Both the position numbers and the translations under genes were made by a program. 64,000 bases of DNA from Kiloniella spongiae. GTDB taxonomy: Bacteria > Pseudomonadota > Alphaproteobacteria > Kiloniellales > Kiloniellaceae. Each line of letters opens with the position of its first letter. Within the stretch, counting starts at the first letter, position 1. The stretch covers positions 1 to 64,000 of the forward strand of contig NZ_LAQL01000018.1 in NCBI RefSeq assembly GCF_001026905.1, in the 5' to 3' direction. Below the pieces are notes generated by a model that was not told the DNA's origin, ran no database searches, and saw only the letters and a list, made by a program, of their open reading frames with translations. This document shows, one piece after another, positions 35,824-46,191 of the stretch.

Positions 35824-38118
35824 ATGTCCCAAGCCTGCAATGTAGCCAAGAATGAAGCCAAGAGTACAGTCCGTGATGTTGTCGGGAAAGAAGCTGGTAG
35901 TGAAGCCAAGAATATCTTTTCCTATCGTAAGTACTGGGCGCAGCGTTTTGGCATTGCCCCGTTCCTTCCCATGTCTCGCGAGGAAATGGATCTGCTTGGC
36001 TGGGATAGCTGTGACGTTATTATCGTCACGGGCGATGCTTATGTGGATCATCCCAGTTTCGGCATGGCGATTATGGGAAGACTTCTCGAAGCACAAGGCT
36101 TTCGCGTTGGCATCATTGCACAGCCCGAATGGTCAAATGCTGATGCTTTCAAGGCGCTGGGCAAACCTAATCTTTATTACGGTGTAACCGGCGGTAACAT
36201 GGACTCAATGATCAACCGCTATACGGCTGATCGTCGCGTCCGTCATAATGACAGCTACACACCGAATGATGAGGGCGGCAAACGCCCGGATCGTTCGGTT
36301 ATCGTCTATTCTCAACGTTGCCGCGAAGCTTATAAGGATGTGCCGATTGTTATTGGTGGTATCGAAGCTTCCCTACGCCGCACAGCCCATTATGACTATT
36401 GGTCTGACAAAGTTCGTCGCTCTGTTCTGATCGATAGTAAGGCGGATATTCTGCTTTATGGAAATGCAGAGCGCGCCATTGTTGATCTGACCCACCGGGT
36501 TGCAGCGGGGGAAGCGCCAAAGGATATTGATGATATCCGCGGTACAGTTGTAGCCCGCAAGGAAATCCCCGAAGGTTGGACCGTTGCGGATATGACGGAC
36601 ATTGATGACGATAATGATCTTCATCATATCCCTGATCGTGCCGAAGCCCGTAAGAAACTGCGTGAAGCTGACAAAGATAAAACCGCTGTACGCTTGCCGT
36701 CTTATGAAGAAGTTATTGCAGATAAGGCCTTGTATGCACAGGCATCCCGGGTTGTTCATCTGGAAAGTAATGCAGGTAATGCCCGTGTCATGGTTCAAAA
36801 ACACGGTGATCGCGATATCTGGATTAACCAGCCGCCGATCCCGCTGACCACGCCTGAAATGGATGGCGTGTTCGATCTGACCTATGCCCGTGCGCCACAT
36901 CCGGTTTACGGTGATGCCAAGCTTGCCGCGTGGGACATGATCCGTTTTTCCGTGAATATCATGCGCGGGTGTTTTGGTGGCTGTTCTTTCTGTTCTATCA
37001 CTGAGCACGAAGGACGGGTTATTCAAAGTCGTTCCGAAGAATCAATCCTCAAGGAAATCGAAGATATCCGCGACAAGGTTGATGGTTTTACCGGGCAGAT
37101 TACCGATATGGGGGGGCCGACGGCTAACATGTATCGCATGGCCTGTAAGGATGACAAAATTCAAAAGGTCTGTCGCCGCCTATCCTGTGTTTATCCTGAC
37201 GTTTGTAAAAACCTTGATACCAGCCACGAAAGCCTGATCCAGCTTTATCGTAAGGCGCGCGATATCAAGGGCGTCAAAAAGATCTCTATCCAGTCCGGCC
37301 TTCGTTATGACATCGCGGTCAAAAGCCCGACCTATATCAAGGAACTGGTAACCCATCATGTCGGTGGTTATCTAAAAATTGCGCCGGAACATACCGAAGA
37401 ACGCGCGCTTTCCAAGATGATGAAGCCGGGTATTGGCACCTATGACCGCTTCAAGTCCATGTTCGATGCCGCTGCAAAAAAAGCGGGCAAAGAGCTATAC
37501 CTCATTCCTTACTTCATTGCCGCACACCCGGGCTGCGAAGACGAAGACATGATGAACCTTGCTGTTTGGCTCAAGCAAAATGGCTTTAGAGCTGATCAGG
37601 TTCAAAACTTTATTCCATCCCCGATGGCGCTTTCCACAGCGATGTATCACAGTGAGCGCAATCCGTTGCGTCCGATCCGTCGTCACAGTGGTGAAGTCGT
37701 TCATACGGCAAAGGGCATGAAACAGCGTCGATTGCACAAAGCTTTCCTGCGTTATCACGACCCTGAAAACTGGCCTGTTTTGCGTGAGGCTCTGCGAAAT
37801 CTAGGTCGCGCCGATCTTATCGGGCCAGGTAAAAAACATCTGGTCCCCGCACACCAACCTATTGGCACGGGCGATAACAAACCAGGCGCCAGAGGTTATG
37901 CGAAAAAGAAAGACGGCAACAGCGGTGGAAAGGCTTTCTTTACCACCCATGCTGGGCAGGGACGCCGTCGTGCACAAGATAAAGGGCCTGCATCGTCTTC
38001 TGCTGGGGCAGCTTCAGACGGTCCTGCTCGCGGTGCAACAGCACATGGCAAGGCGAAACCCGGCGGCAAACCCGCTCGTCGCAAACCGTCAGGCCAGCGC
38101 AGACGTATCAGGAGCTAA
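35824..38118 (+). CDS. ygiQ: YgiQ-family radical SAM protein
   Basis: The 764-aa protein has the radical SAM cluster motif CFGGCSFC (C383, C387, C390), preceded by the B12-binding-like N-terminal domain region ([17 protein letters not shown]) typical of YgiQ. The C-terminal 80 residues are basic, rich in Gly, Ala, Lys and Arg, and probably disordered. The reaction of YgiQ is not established. It is a single gene with a strong terminator 20 nt downstream. Confidence 0.93.
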   Translation: MSQACNVAKNEAKSTVRDVVGKEAGSEAKNIFSYRKYWAQRFGIAPFLPMSREEMDLLGWDSCDVIIVTGDAYVDHPSFGMAIMGRLLEAQGFRVGIIAQPEWSNADAFKALGKPNLYYGVTGGNMDSMINRYTADRRVRHNDSYTPNDEGGKRPDRSVIVYSQRCREAYKDVPIVIGGIEASLRRTAHYDYWSDKVRRSVLIDSKADILLYGNAERAIVDLTHRVAAGEAPKDIDDIRGTVVARKEIPEGWTVADMTDIDDDNDLHHIPDRAEARKKLREADKDKTAVRLPSYEEVIADKALYAQASRVVHLESNAGNARVMVQKHGDRDIWINQPPIPLTTPEMDGVFDLTYARAPHPVYGDAKLAAWDMIRFSVNIMRGCFGGCSFCSITEHEGRVIQSRSEESILKEIEDIRDKVDGFTGQITDMGGPTANMYRMACKDDKIQKVCRRLSCVYPDVCKNLDTSHESLIQLYRKARDIKGVKKISIQSGLRYDIAVKSPTYIKELVTHHVGGYLKIAPEHTEERALSKMMKPGIGTYDRFKSMFDAAAKKAGKELYLIPYFIAAHPGCEDEDMMNLAVWLKQNGFRADQVQNFIPSPMALSTAMYHSERNPLRPIRRHSGEVVHTAKGMKQRRLHKAFLRYHDPENWPVLREALRNLGRADLIGPGKKHLVPAHQPIGTGDNKPGARGYAKKKDGNSGGKAFFTTHAGQGRRRAQDKGPASSSAGAASDGPARGATAHGKAKPGGKPARRKPSGQRRRIRS

Positions 38119-38139
38119 GCCGGATTTAATGAATGAAAA

Positions 38140-38176
38140 GCCTGGAATGTTGATAGCAACATTCCAGGCCTTTTTT
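38140..38176. terminator. Strong bidirectional terminator
   Basis: GCCTGGAATGTTG (38140-38152) pairs along 13 bp with CAACATTCCAGGC (38157-38169) around loop ATAG. Six T residues follow on the plus strand and TTTT on the minus strand. It serves both ygiQ and the convergent methyltransferase gene. Confidence 0.92.
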
Positions 38177-38178
38177 GT

Positions 38179-38868
38179 TTAGGGCAGGTCGCGATACTTA
38201 GCCTCGATCAAATAAACGATCTCGGAATGGACACCGTTGATTTCGACGAAATGGGCATCGCCTGTGCGTTGGTTTTGTTCGACGCGGTGCCAGAATTCCT
38301 GATAGTGGCCTCTGATTTCGGTTTGAAAAACGCCGATTATTTTATAGTTGAAGCCTTTGTCATGGGCGTAGTTTGCAGCTTTGTTAATGGATGACAGGCT
38401 GGTTTGCAGAAAGAATATACACCCGTCTTTTTGGAGATGCCGGGCACTGAAATTAAAAAGATCCTGAATCATATCAATGCCATAGATCCCGCCGCTGAAA
38501 AATTCTTTCCCTGATGCTTTTACGGTGGGCAGAGAGGCGGGGTTAGAAATAATGAGGTCGTACTTTTCATCAATACCATGATCCGTAATCAAATAAGGTT
38601 GAAAGTTAGAACAATCATTTAGGTCAATGTTTCTATTGCTCAAATCTATCGCATCGGGATCAATGTCAAATCCGGTTACAGAGTGCGCCCCACGTTTTGC
38701 TGCATAGATACCAAGTACCCCGGTACCACAGCCAAAATCGCAAATCCGCTGTTGCGAAAATTCCAAGTTTTCCAGATAGAGAAGAAGAAATTCAGAATAG
38801 CGTGTGACACGAATTTTCTCGTTTTCGAGAATGGTGAGTTCCTGTAATCCCGCGCTGAATTTCTTCAT
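38179..38868 (-). CDS. Class I SAM-dependent methyltransferase
   Basis: The 229-aa protein has the SAM-binding motif I DFGCGTGVLG at 44-53, the acidic FDIDPDA after strand 2 (68-74), and NPAS at 109-112 where N- and O-methyltransferases of the HemK/RsmC group have NPPY or NPPF. The altered motif makes glutamine or adenine N-methylation doubtful. The remaining C-terminal half is beta-rich. The substrate is unknown, and the gene is isolated. Confidence 0.75.
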   Translation of the reverse strand: MKKFSAGLQELTILENEKIRVTRYSEFLLLYLENLEFSQQRICDFGCGTGVLGIYAAKRGAHSVTGFDIDPDAIDLSNRNIDLNDCSNFQPYLITDHGIDEKYDLIISNPASLPTVKASGKEFFSGGIYGIDMIQDLFNFSARHLQKDGCIFFLQTSLSSINKAANYAHDKGFNYKIIGVFQTEIRGHYQEFWHRVEQNQRTGDAHFVEINGVHSEIVYLIEAKYRDLP

Positions 38869-38985
38869 ATAAAATCACCGATGCTGTTGATCCGCTTTAT
38901 TTATTCTTGACCTTCGATTGTTCTAATTTGTTCATTATAGCATATGGGGATGAATTCAGCTTTATCACCCCCAATCACGTATAGT

Positions 38986-40116
38986 TTAATACAACTGTTT
39001 TTTCAGGGTTTCCTGAACAGCCTGATCAAATGAGTCCGTCTTGCCTTGTTCTTTTGCTTTTTCGGCAACGTAGGCATCATACTTTGTGATCAGTTTGCTC
39101 ATGCTTTTTTCAAGCTGTTCACGTTCCGCTAGCTTGGCATCTATATAGGCCTGTTTTTCCTGATCAGGTTTTCCTTGCAATTCTTTTGGCAGATCGCTGT
39201 CTTCTATTGCCTCAAGCTTGACTACACCGTTTTTGATATCGGCAACCAAATCGCCACCACCTGTTATGACTTCCTTGACCGAAGAGCGTTTGGAATAAAA
39301 CTTGGAATTTTCCACCTGTACAGCGCTTGGGGCTGCTTCTTTTAACTCCATTTTATCCTGCACAGCTGATTGTTCTTCTTCTGATCCATAGGCAATCACG
39401 GTTTCATCAATACGCTTTTGCAGGATAATGATATCACCGTCAAAAGGGGTTTCAATAATCTTGATTTGCCCGCCGTCCTGTGGAATAGGGATATAGCGCC
39501 CGTTACCGAGTTGGGCGATTTCTTTCCAGATCTTTCTGGTTTCACTATCGCCGCCGGCCTGTACTGCATTGACAATAATGCCTTCTTTTCGGGCAGCTTT
39601 GATGACCTCGGGGTATTTCGGCGCGTTTTCATAATCCATATGCGGCGGGGCATCCCCGACAAGGAAAACAATGCGTTGGGTATCTTCACCCTCTGTCCAG
39701 TCCAGTTGGCGAACAGAAGCATCAAGGGCTTCGTTTACTGCCTCTGGGGTGTCACCACCACCATTGGCCTGAAAGTGAACCAGATTACCATAGAGACCCT
39801 GTATATCGGGACTCATGTCATAGGACTTGATAACGTAATCATCACCGATGTCGCGATAGCCGATCAGCGCCATTTCGATGTTGGCATCGGGATGAATATC
39901 CACGATGGTATTGGCGATGGACCAGATCTTTCGCTTTGCCCCATCAATCAGATCGGCCATGGAGCCGGTGGTATCCAGAACAAAAGCGACTTCTATGCGT
40001 GGTTGACCGTTTTGATTGTCTGCAAATGCTGTTGAGGCCAATAGGGGAGACGAAAACCCATAAAGTGCTGTTGATGTCAAAAGCCCTGTCGTTAATCCGC
40101 GTACTGATTTTTTCAT
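38986..40116 (-). CDS. Secreted von Willebrand factor type A protein
   Basis: From ATG 40116 (AGGAA 9 nt upstream) the 376-aa product has a signal peptide of about 32 residues (ending AFA), then a VWA domain (about residues 40-225) starting VAFVLDTTGSMADL with the metal-site motif DxTxS, and a second MIDAS element GGDTPEAV. The C-terminal 120 residues are charged and probably coiled coil (LAEREQLEKSMSKL). VWA domains bind protein partners through a divalent cation. It is not next to a MoxR or Bat gene, so the role is open. Confidence 0.8.
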   Translation of the reverse strand: MKKSVRGLTTGLLTSTALYGFSSPLLASTAFADNQNGQPRIEVAFVLDTTGSMADLIDGAKRKIWSIANTIVDIHPDANIEMALIGYRDIGDDYVIKSYDMSPDIQGLYGNLVHFQANGGGDTPEAVNEALDASVRQLDWTEGEDTQRIVFLVGDAPPHMDYENAPKYPEVIKAARKEGIIVNAVQAGGDSETRKIWKEIAQLGNGRYIPIPQDGGQIKIIETPFDGDIIILQKRIDETVIAYGSEEEQSAVQDKMELKEAAPSAVQVENSKFYSKRSSVKEVITGGGDLVADIKNGVVKLEAIEDSDLPKELQGKPDQEKQAYIDAKLAEREQLEKSMSKLITKYDAYVAEKAKEQGKTDSFDQAVQETLKKQLY

Positions 40117-40218
40117 CAGACCGTTCCTATCTTTTTGTGAGAATAAGTTTTCAGGGTGCGGGATTATTGTGGTGTAAAAGGGAGAGGAAAAAGGCAAGAA
40201 AAGGTTACTTTGAGGTAC

Positions 40219-40253
40219 AAATAAGACCGCAGGATAGCCCCACGGCCTTATTT
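40219..40253 (-). terminator. Possible weak terminator
   Basis: AAATAAGACCG (40219-40229) and CGGCCTTATTT (40243-40253) form an imperfect stem with a 13-nt loop. It lies just after the stop of the minus-strand gene ending at 40276, but the T run is short. Confidence 0.35.
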
Positions 40254-40275
40254 GGCAGTTTATAAAACACTGAGT

Positions 40276-41022
40276 TTATGTGGCAGGTCCCAAACAGCGA
40301 GCGTATTCCACATGATTGTTTGCTTCGGAAACCTCATCAATGCTCGCATGATAATCGGCAAAAAAGCCAAAGCTTACCAATGGGTGGGCTGTTGGTGACC
40401 AAGATACTGGATTAATTGGGTGTGACATTAAAAATTGTTGTCCAGGGGCGAGTGGGGGAACATTTAAGCTTTGTTGCGTTGGGTAACTATCATTCCAGGG
40501 TTGGCCAAGGGGAATATCAAATCCGACGCTTACAACGCTCGCCGGGGCCATTCCTGAACCGACATTTCTGATTATCCAGCGAATAGATTGATTACCGCCA
40601 TTCCAGCTACCGCAATATCCAGTGTTCGGCATACCGTTTGTTCCCCCAGACGCAGGTAATACCACAAGGTCAGGCGTACCATTGGGCAGACCGTAAACTG
40701 GAACATTGCTTCGTTTGTTCAGGGATCTGGTCGGTGCGACGCTCTTTCTTTTTTGCACAATCGTTCTGGGTGCCGTGGGCCGAGGTGGTACAGCAACTTT
40801 GTAGTGTGTCTTTTTCACGGACAATGATTTTGCAGCGGCTGTCCGTGGTGATGTGGTTGTCGCCGACGCGTTACGACTGCAGTTTTTCTGTGCTGAAGTT
40901 TGCCCCGTAGCTTGAGTTGCACATTCTGCCATGACAGGCGTTGTTGCAAGTGTCAGATAATTTACGGCAAACAGGCCAGAAGTGATGGCGCAAAGGGTTT
41001 TGATTTTTTGGATGTTACTCAT
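40276..41022 (-). CDS. Secreted protein with a CARDB-like domain
   Basis: The 248-aa protein starts with a signal peptide (about residues 1-32, ending VMA). Next is a Ser/Thr/Lys/Pro-rich linker (about 40-110). The C-terminal beta-sandwich reads like CARDB: PDLVV, then [32 protein letters not shown] and the closing [13 protein letters not shown] domains usually mediate adhesion or carbohydrate contacts. No enzyme domain is present. Its nearest neighbour is the VWA protein on the same strand, about 160 nt downstream, so both may be envelope-associated. Confidence 0.65.
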   Translation of the reverse strand: MSNIQKIKTLCAITSGLFAVNYLTLATTPVMAECATQATGQTSAQKNCSRNASATTTSPRTAAAKSLSVKKTHYKVAVPPRPTAPRTIVQKRKSVAPTRSLNKRSNVPVYGLPNGTPDLVVLPASGGTNGMPNTGYCGSWNGGNQSIRWIIRNVGSGMAPASVVSVGFDIPLGQPWNDSYPTQQSLNVPPLAPGQQFLMSHPINPVSWSPTAHPLVSFGFFADYHASIDEVSEANNHVEYARCLGPAT

Positions 41023-41254
41023 TTTTCGTACTCCTGCTAAATAAGAATCAGGGCGGAAATCAGAGCCTTTTCCATTCCAGATATTGTTGCCGGGTTTCCG
41101 CTAGATACCTAATAGGTCGGACGTACAAAACATAAGGTTCAATTTATCTTTGTCAGATTGACGATGGAATTATTCAAATCTTTGCAGATTGCTTTAACTG
41201 CTTTAAGAATAAATAGAATTATAAACCCCTTAACCCTTTAATAGTGGAATTCTG

Positions 41255-41677
41255 ATGAAACTTTGTGGGATTGAGCTTAAAGGAAACGATGCCGTCTTAG
41301 TTGTTTTGGAAGTCAGCGATGAGGGACCAAAACACATTGATTTTCCGACACGAAAAATAGCATTGGGCGACAGTGATAATGCAGCAGATGTCATCTGCTT
41401 TCAAAAAGAGATCGCAGCATTCTTTGTCAGCAACAATATCTCTAAAGCTGTCATCAAAAAACGCGCCAAAAAAGGTAAATTTGCCGGCGGACCCGATACC
41501 TTCAAAATGGAAGCTTTAATACAGGTTATCCCGGATCTGGAAGTAGAATTGGTAACGCCACAAGCCTTAGCCGCCATGGAGAAAAAACAGGATATTATCT
41601 ATCCAAACAGTCTGAAAAAGTATCAGGAAGTGGCATATTTGGTTGGTGTTTGGGTTACTAAATATTCAAAATATTGA
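41255..41677 (+). CDS. DUF3010 family protein
   Basis: The 140-aa protein begins with a strand (MKLCGIELKGNDAVLVVLE) and contains IKKRAKKGKFAGGPDTFKMEALIQ, the recognisable DUF3010 core; the pattern suggests an RNase H-like fold. No function is assigned to the family. It stands alone, in front of the DUF2188 gene on the same strand about 100 nt downstream. Confidence 0.8.
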   Translation: MKLCGIELKGNDAVLVVLEVSDEGPKHIDFPTRKIALGDSDNAADVICFQKEIAAFFVSNNISKAVIKKRAKKGKFAGGPDTFKMEALIQVIPDLEVELVTPQALAAMEKKQDIIYPNSLKKYQEVAYLVGVWVTKYSKY

Positions 41678-41778
41678 ATGATCTTATAGAAAAAACAATC
41701 GATTGTTCTATTGTGCAACCACAGTTTTATATTATATTAGACACAGAAGTTCTTCTTATGAGAGGAAGGTAATTGATT

Positions 41779-42003
41779 ATGTCTGTTAAAGGTCAACATG
41801 TTGTCCCTAATGGTGGAAAATGGAGTGTAAGGAAAGCAGGCGCTGTACGTGTAACCGGAGTATACGACACACAAAAAGAAGCTGTCGATAAAGCTCGAGA
41901 TATTGCAAAAAAACAACATTCAGAACTTTATATTCACGGACGTGATGGTCGTATTCGTGAAAGAAATTCATACGGGAAAGATCCTCATCCGCCAAAGGGT
42001 TAA
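41779..42003 (+). CDS. DUF2188 small protein
   Basis: The 74-aa product matches DUF2188: HVVPNGGKWSVRKAG at the N-terminus, TQKEAVDKARDIAKKQ in the helix, and ELYIHGRDGRIRERNSYG before a short Pro-rich tail. AGGAAGG lies about 10 nt before the ATG; an in-frame TTG two codons earlier is less likely. The stop is 2 nt before the start of the next gene, so the two are almost certainly co-transcribed and coupled. The function of DUF2188 is unknown. Confidence 0.85.
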   Translation: MSVKGQHVVPNGGKWSVRKAGAVRVTGVYDTQKEAVDKARDIAKKQHSELYIHGRDGRIRERNSYGKDPHPPKG

Positions 42004-42005
42004 TT

Positions 42006-42632
42006 TTGCCTGAAAATGCTTTTGAGCGTAATGTTTTTATCAATTGTCCTTTTGATGAAGATTACGAGCCTATTTTACAAGCTATGTTGTTTTGTATTCT
42101 ATATCTTGGATACAATCCTAGAATTGCGACGGAGAGAAATGATTCTGGTGAAAATCGTTTAGAAAAAATTCGCAGCCTTATTGAGGAATCTAAATTTTCT
42201 ATCCACGATTTAAGTCGTTGTCAGGCATCTAAAAAAGGTGAAACCTATAGATTAAACATGCCTTTTGAGCTTGGTATTGATTATGGATGTCGCCAATATC
42301 ATAACGGTTGTCGAGATAAAAAATTCTTGGTTCTCGAAGAGAAACAGTACCGTTATCAAGCCTCAATTTCTGATATTTCTGGGTGTGATATTCAGACTCA
42401 TGCTAATGACTATGAAAAGGCTATTCGAAAAGTTCGTAATTGGTTAGTTAGCGAAGGTGATGCGGAAAAAATTGGACCAGCAAGGATTTTGGGCGCATAT
42501 ATCTATTTTCAACAATGGCATTATGAAAAACAGATAGAAGCAGGCTCTTCTGAAGAAGATATCCAAGATTATCCGACAGCTGAACTTTTTGATGCTATGA
42601 AAGAATGGCTTGAGCGAGCTGTTCCTGTTTAA
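42006..42632 (+). CDS. TIR/deoxyribosyltransferase-like protein paired with DUF2188
   Basis: The 208-aa protein starts at TTG 42006, 2 nt after the DUF2188 stop. The first strand VFINCPFDEDYEPIL, then SIHDLSR (65-71) and RLNMPFELGID (82-92), follow the layout of TIR and nucleoside 2-deoxyribosyltransferase-like folds, in which a Glu in FELG attacks the glycosidic bond; here that would be E88. I recall this as a widespread but uncharacterised family. If the fold call is right, it may cleave a nucleotide such as NAD or act as a signal-dependent effector. The gene is visibly more AT-rich than the genes around it. Confidence 0.5.
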   Translation: MPENAFERNVFINCPFDEDYEPILQAMLFCILYLGYNPRIATERNDSGENRLEKIRSLIEESKFSIHDLSRCQASKKGETYRLNMPFELGIDYGCRQYHNGCRDKKFLVLEEKQYRYQASISDISGCDIQTHANDYEKAIRKVRNWLVSEGDAEKIGPARILGAYIYFQQWHYEKQIEAGSSEEDIQDYPTAELFDAMKEWLERAVPV

Positions 42633-42668
42633 ACGCAACTGACTAATGTATTTTTATAAAGTCAATAA

Positions 42669-43148
42669 ATCTTCTCTTATTATTTCATAGTTCTTTATCA
42701 AGATAACGGCCCCACATCCCTTGATGACCTTAAAGTTCATGGTCATGTGTCCACCAATCCGGAGAATGGTCGAATACATGATGCAGGATATGATTTTGAA
42801 CCAAAAGTAGTGGCTATGCCCGAAGACGCAGATATAGTGGATAAAATCAGGATTGGTTCTAGAAATTTTTTAAATGAACGTGCGATAGAAGAGTATGGGA
42901 AGGGCACACCTTTTGAGATCGAATATCGCTATGAGGAAAATTATTTCATTCTCTCTACAGAGACAGGAGAAGTCCTCTTTTACAAATCCCGGGAAAATTT
43001 TGAAAGAAAACTTAAAAGATTGGGCCTCTTTAACACTTTCGAACTGGATTACACAGCTTTTAAGACCAGTTGGAAATATCTGTCCAATGGCTATCACAGA
43101 ATTGATTGGGACGACTGTGAATTGACTAACGGTCGTCCCGGTGGGTGA
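42669..43148 (+). pseudogene. Probable remnant: C-terminal part of a gene lacking its start
   Basis: The open frame runs from a stop at 42666 to 43148 without an ATG near its beginning. Coding-like sequence appears already before the first GTG (42747): DNGPTSLDDLKVHGHVST continues smoothly into NPENGRIHDAGYDF. No ribosome-binding site is seen before GTG 42747 or ATG 42813. It therefore looks like the 3' end of a longer gene whose 5' part was lost, or a gene using an unusual start. I do not recognise the domain. If translated from GTG 42747 it would give 133 aa. Confidence 0.4.
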
Positions 43149-43274
43149 GGGAATAGATTAACTATAGAGCTATTTAAATGTCCGTGTGGTTTTGAAAAAG
43201 CGCGAGGAGGCTGGAGTAGCTTTTGAATAAAGAGGTATGGATAGAATTTATGTTTGGATAGTAGATTTGATTAA

Positions 43275-45038
43275 TCAGTCCAGTTTTAGCGGCAATTTGA
43301 AACTAAAGACAGAACCTTTGCCGATTTCGCTTTTTATTTCCAGTGTGGTTCCCTGTTTTTCCAACAGCTCCTGACAGAGGCGCAGGCCCAGTCCGGTACC
43401 GACTTCACCGTTGGTGCCGACGGTAGAGTTCTTTTCTTCAAAATCAAAAAGCTGTGCAAGTCTGTTTTCCGCGATGCCAACGCCAGTGTCGGATACAGAA
43501 ACGATTATGAAATTGTCGGCTCTTTCCGTTGTGATTGTAATTTGACCATCATTCGGGGTGAATTTGATCGCATTGTTTATCAGATTACGGATCACAGCAT
43601 TAATAACGTGCTGATCAGATAAAATGATTGCTCCATTTTCTGCCTCATACTGGATTGATAACGATTTTCTTTCTGCCAGCGGTACAAACAATGCAATGCT
43701 TTCCGACAGGATTTTATCCAGATTCAAGGCTTCTATATTTAACGATGTGCCGCCAATCTGAATAAGTGACCATTCCAGTAGATCTTCGAGAAGGTTGTAA
43801 ACCCGGGTTGCGGACTGGTGTATATCCTGACTGTATTCTGTAATTTTTTTCTTATCCAGCCTGTCAATGTTGTTTGCCAGTACTTCTGAAAAGCCCATCA
43901 GCGTATTAAAAGGGCTTTTTAAATCGTGGGAAATAATGGAAAAGAACTTGTTCCTTTGTTTATTGATTTCTAGCAGCTTGTCCCTGTGGTCTTTTATTTT
44001 CTGTTCTGCGATATCGATTTCTTCAATCATTGCATCAAAAGTGGAAGCCAGTTGTCCCAGTTCGTCACTTGATTTGTAATCCGTTCTGTCCAGTTTGTTT
44101 CCCGACTGTCTGGCTTGCACAACATTCTGCAAAAGGGTGACAGGCCTTAAAATTACACGCTGTATGGCAAATAATACGGCGCATAGAATAAGTATGCTTA
44201 AGGCAAAGGTTGATGCCATGGCATAGTAAATACTTGTCGTTCCCTTGTTGGTTATTTCCCTGGGAAAAGTTGCTGTTATGACCAACGCTGGTTGATGTGT
44301 GATATCGTTTAAAGTTGTTTTCACCTCTAGGGTAGTTGGGTTTTTTTCACTAATATTATAACGGGACAGAGATAGCTCTTTGTGCTTTCTTTCTGTCAGC
44401 TTTAAGATTTCAAAATCTATTTTTGTGTCGTCTCTTATTTCCTGAATAACTGTTTGAGATAGAAACTGTGCAAAAATGACAAATCCCTGGGTCGGGCCGT
44501 GATTTCCCGACGACAGGACTGACCGTGCACTGATTAAAACAGGTATATTTTCGATCATTAAAAGACCGTGTACTGATTCCCCTTCATAGGCGTTTGTATC
44601 GGGGTAGACAGGGACACGAGGGAGGACGAGCGTTTTCAATCTGTTTTCAAAAGGGAAAATTGGCAGTTCACGCATATTGTCCAGGTCAAGTATTCTTCCC
44701 CATACCAGATTATGATCTGTGTTAAAGAATAACATTCCATTGAATTGCGCGTTATATTGGGTTTCTTCGACCAGATTTGACTGAATATAGGCTTGGTTAC
44801 CATCATTAACAAACTTAACGGTATCATCCCAACTGGCCCAATCATTGTTTAACCGGTCCAGATAGTCCAGCCTAGCATCAATGGCTTCTGTAATTCGTTC
44901 GACATCTGTCTTTGCAAAGTTGCGTTCTAGTGTTTCAAAGTTGGGATAAATAATAAACTTCTGTACTGTCAGTTGCACAGCTACAAAGGCAATAAATAAT
45001 GAAAGAAGGATCAGAATAATCTTTGCTTTCAGATGCAT
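43275..45038 (-). CDS. CHASE4-domain sensor histidine kinase
   Basis: The 587-aa protein has a membrane helix (8-28), a periplasmic CHASE4 domain (about 40-265, with WASWDDTVKFV at 67-77), a second helix (about 270-294), HAMP (about 295-345), a HisKA domain with H371 in SHDLKSPF, and a HATPase_c domain ending with GTGLGLRL. It senses an unknown external signal and autophosphorylates. No response regulator is adjacent, so it is an orphan kinase. Confidence 0.92.
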   Translation of the reverse strand: MHLKAKIILILLSLFIAFVAVQLTVQKFIIYPNFETLERNFAKTDVERITEAIDARLDYLDRLNNDWASWDDTVKFVNDGNQAYIQSNLVEETQYNAQFNGMLFFNTDHNLVWGRILDLDNMRELPIFPFENRLKTLVLPRVPVYPDTNAYEGESVHGLLMIENIPVLISARSVLSSGNHGPTQGFVIFAQFLSQTVIQEIRDDTKIDFEILKLTERKHKELSLSRYNISEKNPTTLEVKTTLNDITHQPALVITATFPREITNKGTTSIYYAMASTFALSILILCAVLFAIQRVILRPVTLLQNVVQARQSGNKLDRTDYKSSDELGQLASTFDAMIEEIDIAEQKIKDHRDKLLEINKQRNKFFSIISHDLKSPFNTLMGFSEVLANNIDRLDKKKITEYSQDIHQSATRVYNLLEDLLEWSLIQIGGTSLNIEALNLDKILSESIALFVPLAERKSLSIQYEAENGAIILSDQHVINAVIRNLINNAIKFTPNDGQITITTERADNFIIVSVSDTGVGIAENRLAQLFDFEEKNSTVGTNGEVGTGLGLRLCQELLEKQGTTLEIKSEIGKGSVFSFKLPLKLD

Positions 45039-45178
45039 TATTAACCAGTTCCTTGTCCTTCAAGGGATAACGGAATAAAGCTGTGCAAACTTTTCTATTG
45101 CAGAAATAAAGCCTTTACAGCCTATTGTTGCATGGAAAATATGGTGAATTCGTTAATTCTGGCTAGGGATTAGAAGAA

Positions 45179-46093
45179 TTATCCATCCACGATGATAATC
45201 AGGATACCTGCAACGATAATACAGGACGATAAGAGACGCTTGGTAAGGTTTTGTTCACTTAATAACAGGGCAGAAAGAATAACTCCCAGAGGGATTGATC
45301 CCAGACGGAGAGATGTAACCGCGGCTACATTAGCCCCTCTGTCGTAAGCTTCGAGAATGAAAATATAGGACAGATAGGAGAGGGTTGAGGCAGAGAGTAT
45401 CCGCCAGGGGTGTTGTTTCCAAATAGTGCCTATTTGTTTCCCAAGGGGCATGTAACTCTGGGTTTTAATGGAAAAGGTAATCCAGAAAATCATGGTTAAG
45501 AGCGCATACACCCAGATAAGAAAAGTGGAGAGTTCTAGATCAGGTATTTGCGGGGCGGAACTGGCTTGCATGGCACTGGCATCTACAAGGCTATAGATCC
45601 CTGAGCCTGACATGGCTATTAGGGCAATCAATAATAACTTGGGCTCGGCGACCAGTTTTTTGGGCTTTGTATGGTCTTTTGGTATTGCTTGACGCTGGAT
45701 AAGGAAAACCCCGCTGAGAACGGTGGCAATACCCAACAGTAAAATAATTGAATAACTGTGATCAAGCAATATCCAGCCAACCAGGACCACAAAGATTGGT
45801 GAGCTTCTGATAATGGGGTAATAGACAGAGATATCACCCTTTTCCAGGGTAAGAAGGGTACCATAATAATAAGCAAAAAGACCTATAGCAGAACCGAATA
45901 CCTGCGGGATGTAATCAATAGGCAGGAATAGAGGAGCGTCTGTCACAAGAGCGTGCCCAGTGGCAAAGAGCATCCAGAAAAGACTTATGGAAAGATAACA
46001 AAGTCCCGGTGCATAAAGCCCTTTGAGTAAAATATCACGAAAGGGATGTAAGGCGGCAGACATAAGAACCAGAAGGAAAATCTCCCAAGTCAT
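45179..46093 (-). CDS. EamA-family DMT transporter
   Basis: From ATG 46093 (AAGGAAAA upstream) the 304-aa product has about ten membrane segments in two EamA repeats, with PLGVILSALLLSEQNLTKRLL in the last part. The extra residues in the frame up to 46132 lack a ribosome site. It follows the metallophosphoesterase gene by 98 nt on the same strand, opposite a LysR gene, suggesting a small regulated unit. Substrate unknown. Confidence 0.82.
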   Translation of the reverse strand: MTWEIFLLVLMSAALHPFRDILLKGLYAPGLCYLSISLFWMLFATGHALVTDAPLFLPIDYIPQVFGSAIGLFAYYYGTLLTLEKGDISVYYPIIRSSPIFVVLVGWILLDHSYSIILLLGIATVLSGVFLIQRQAIPKDHTKPKKLVAEPKLLLIALIAMSGSGIYSLVDASAMQASSAPQIPDLELSTFLIWVYALLTMIFWITFSIKTQSYMPLGKQIGTIWKQHPWRILSASTLSYLSYIFILEAYDRGANVAAVTSLRLGSIPLGVILSALLLSEQNLTKRLLSSCIIVAGILIIIVDG

Positions 46094-46191
46094 ACTATTT
46101 TCCTTATTCTGATTTACTACAGTTCGTAACATTTCTGGGACTAGTAATCAGACACTCCTTGAGTTTGTTCCCATTCAGATCATCCCTTCGT

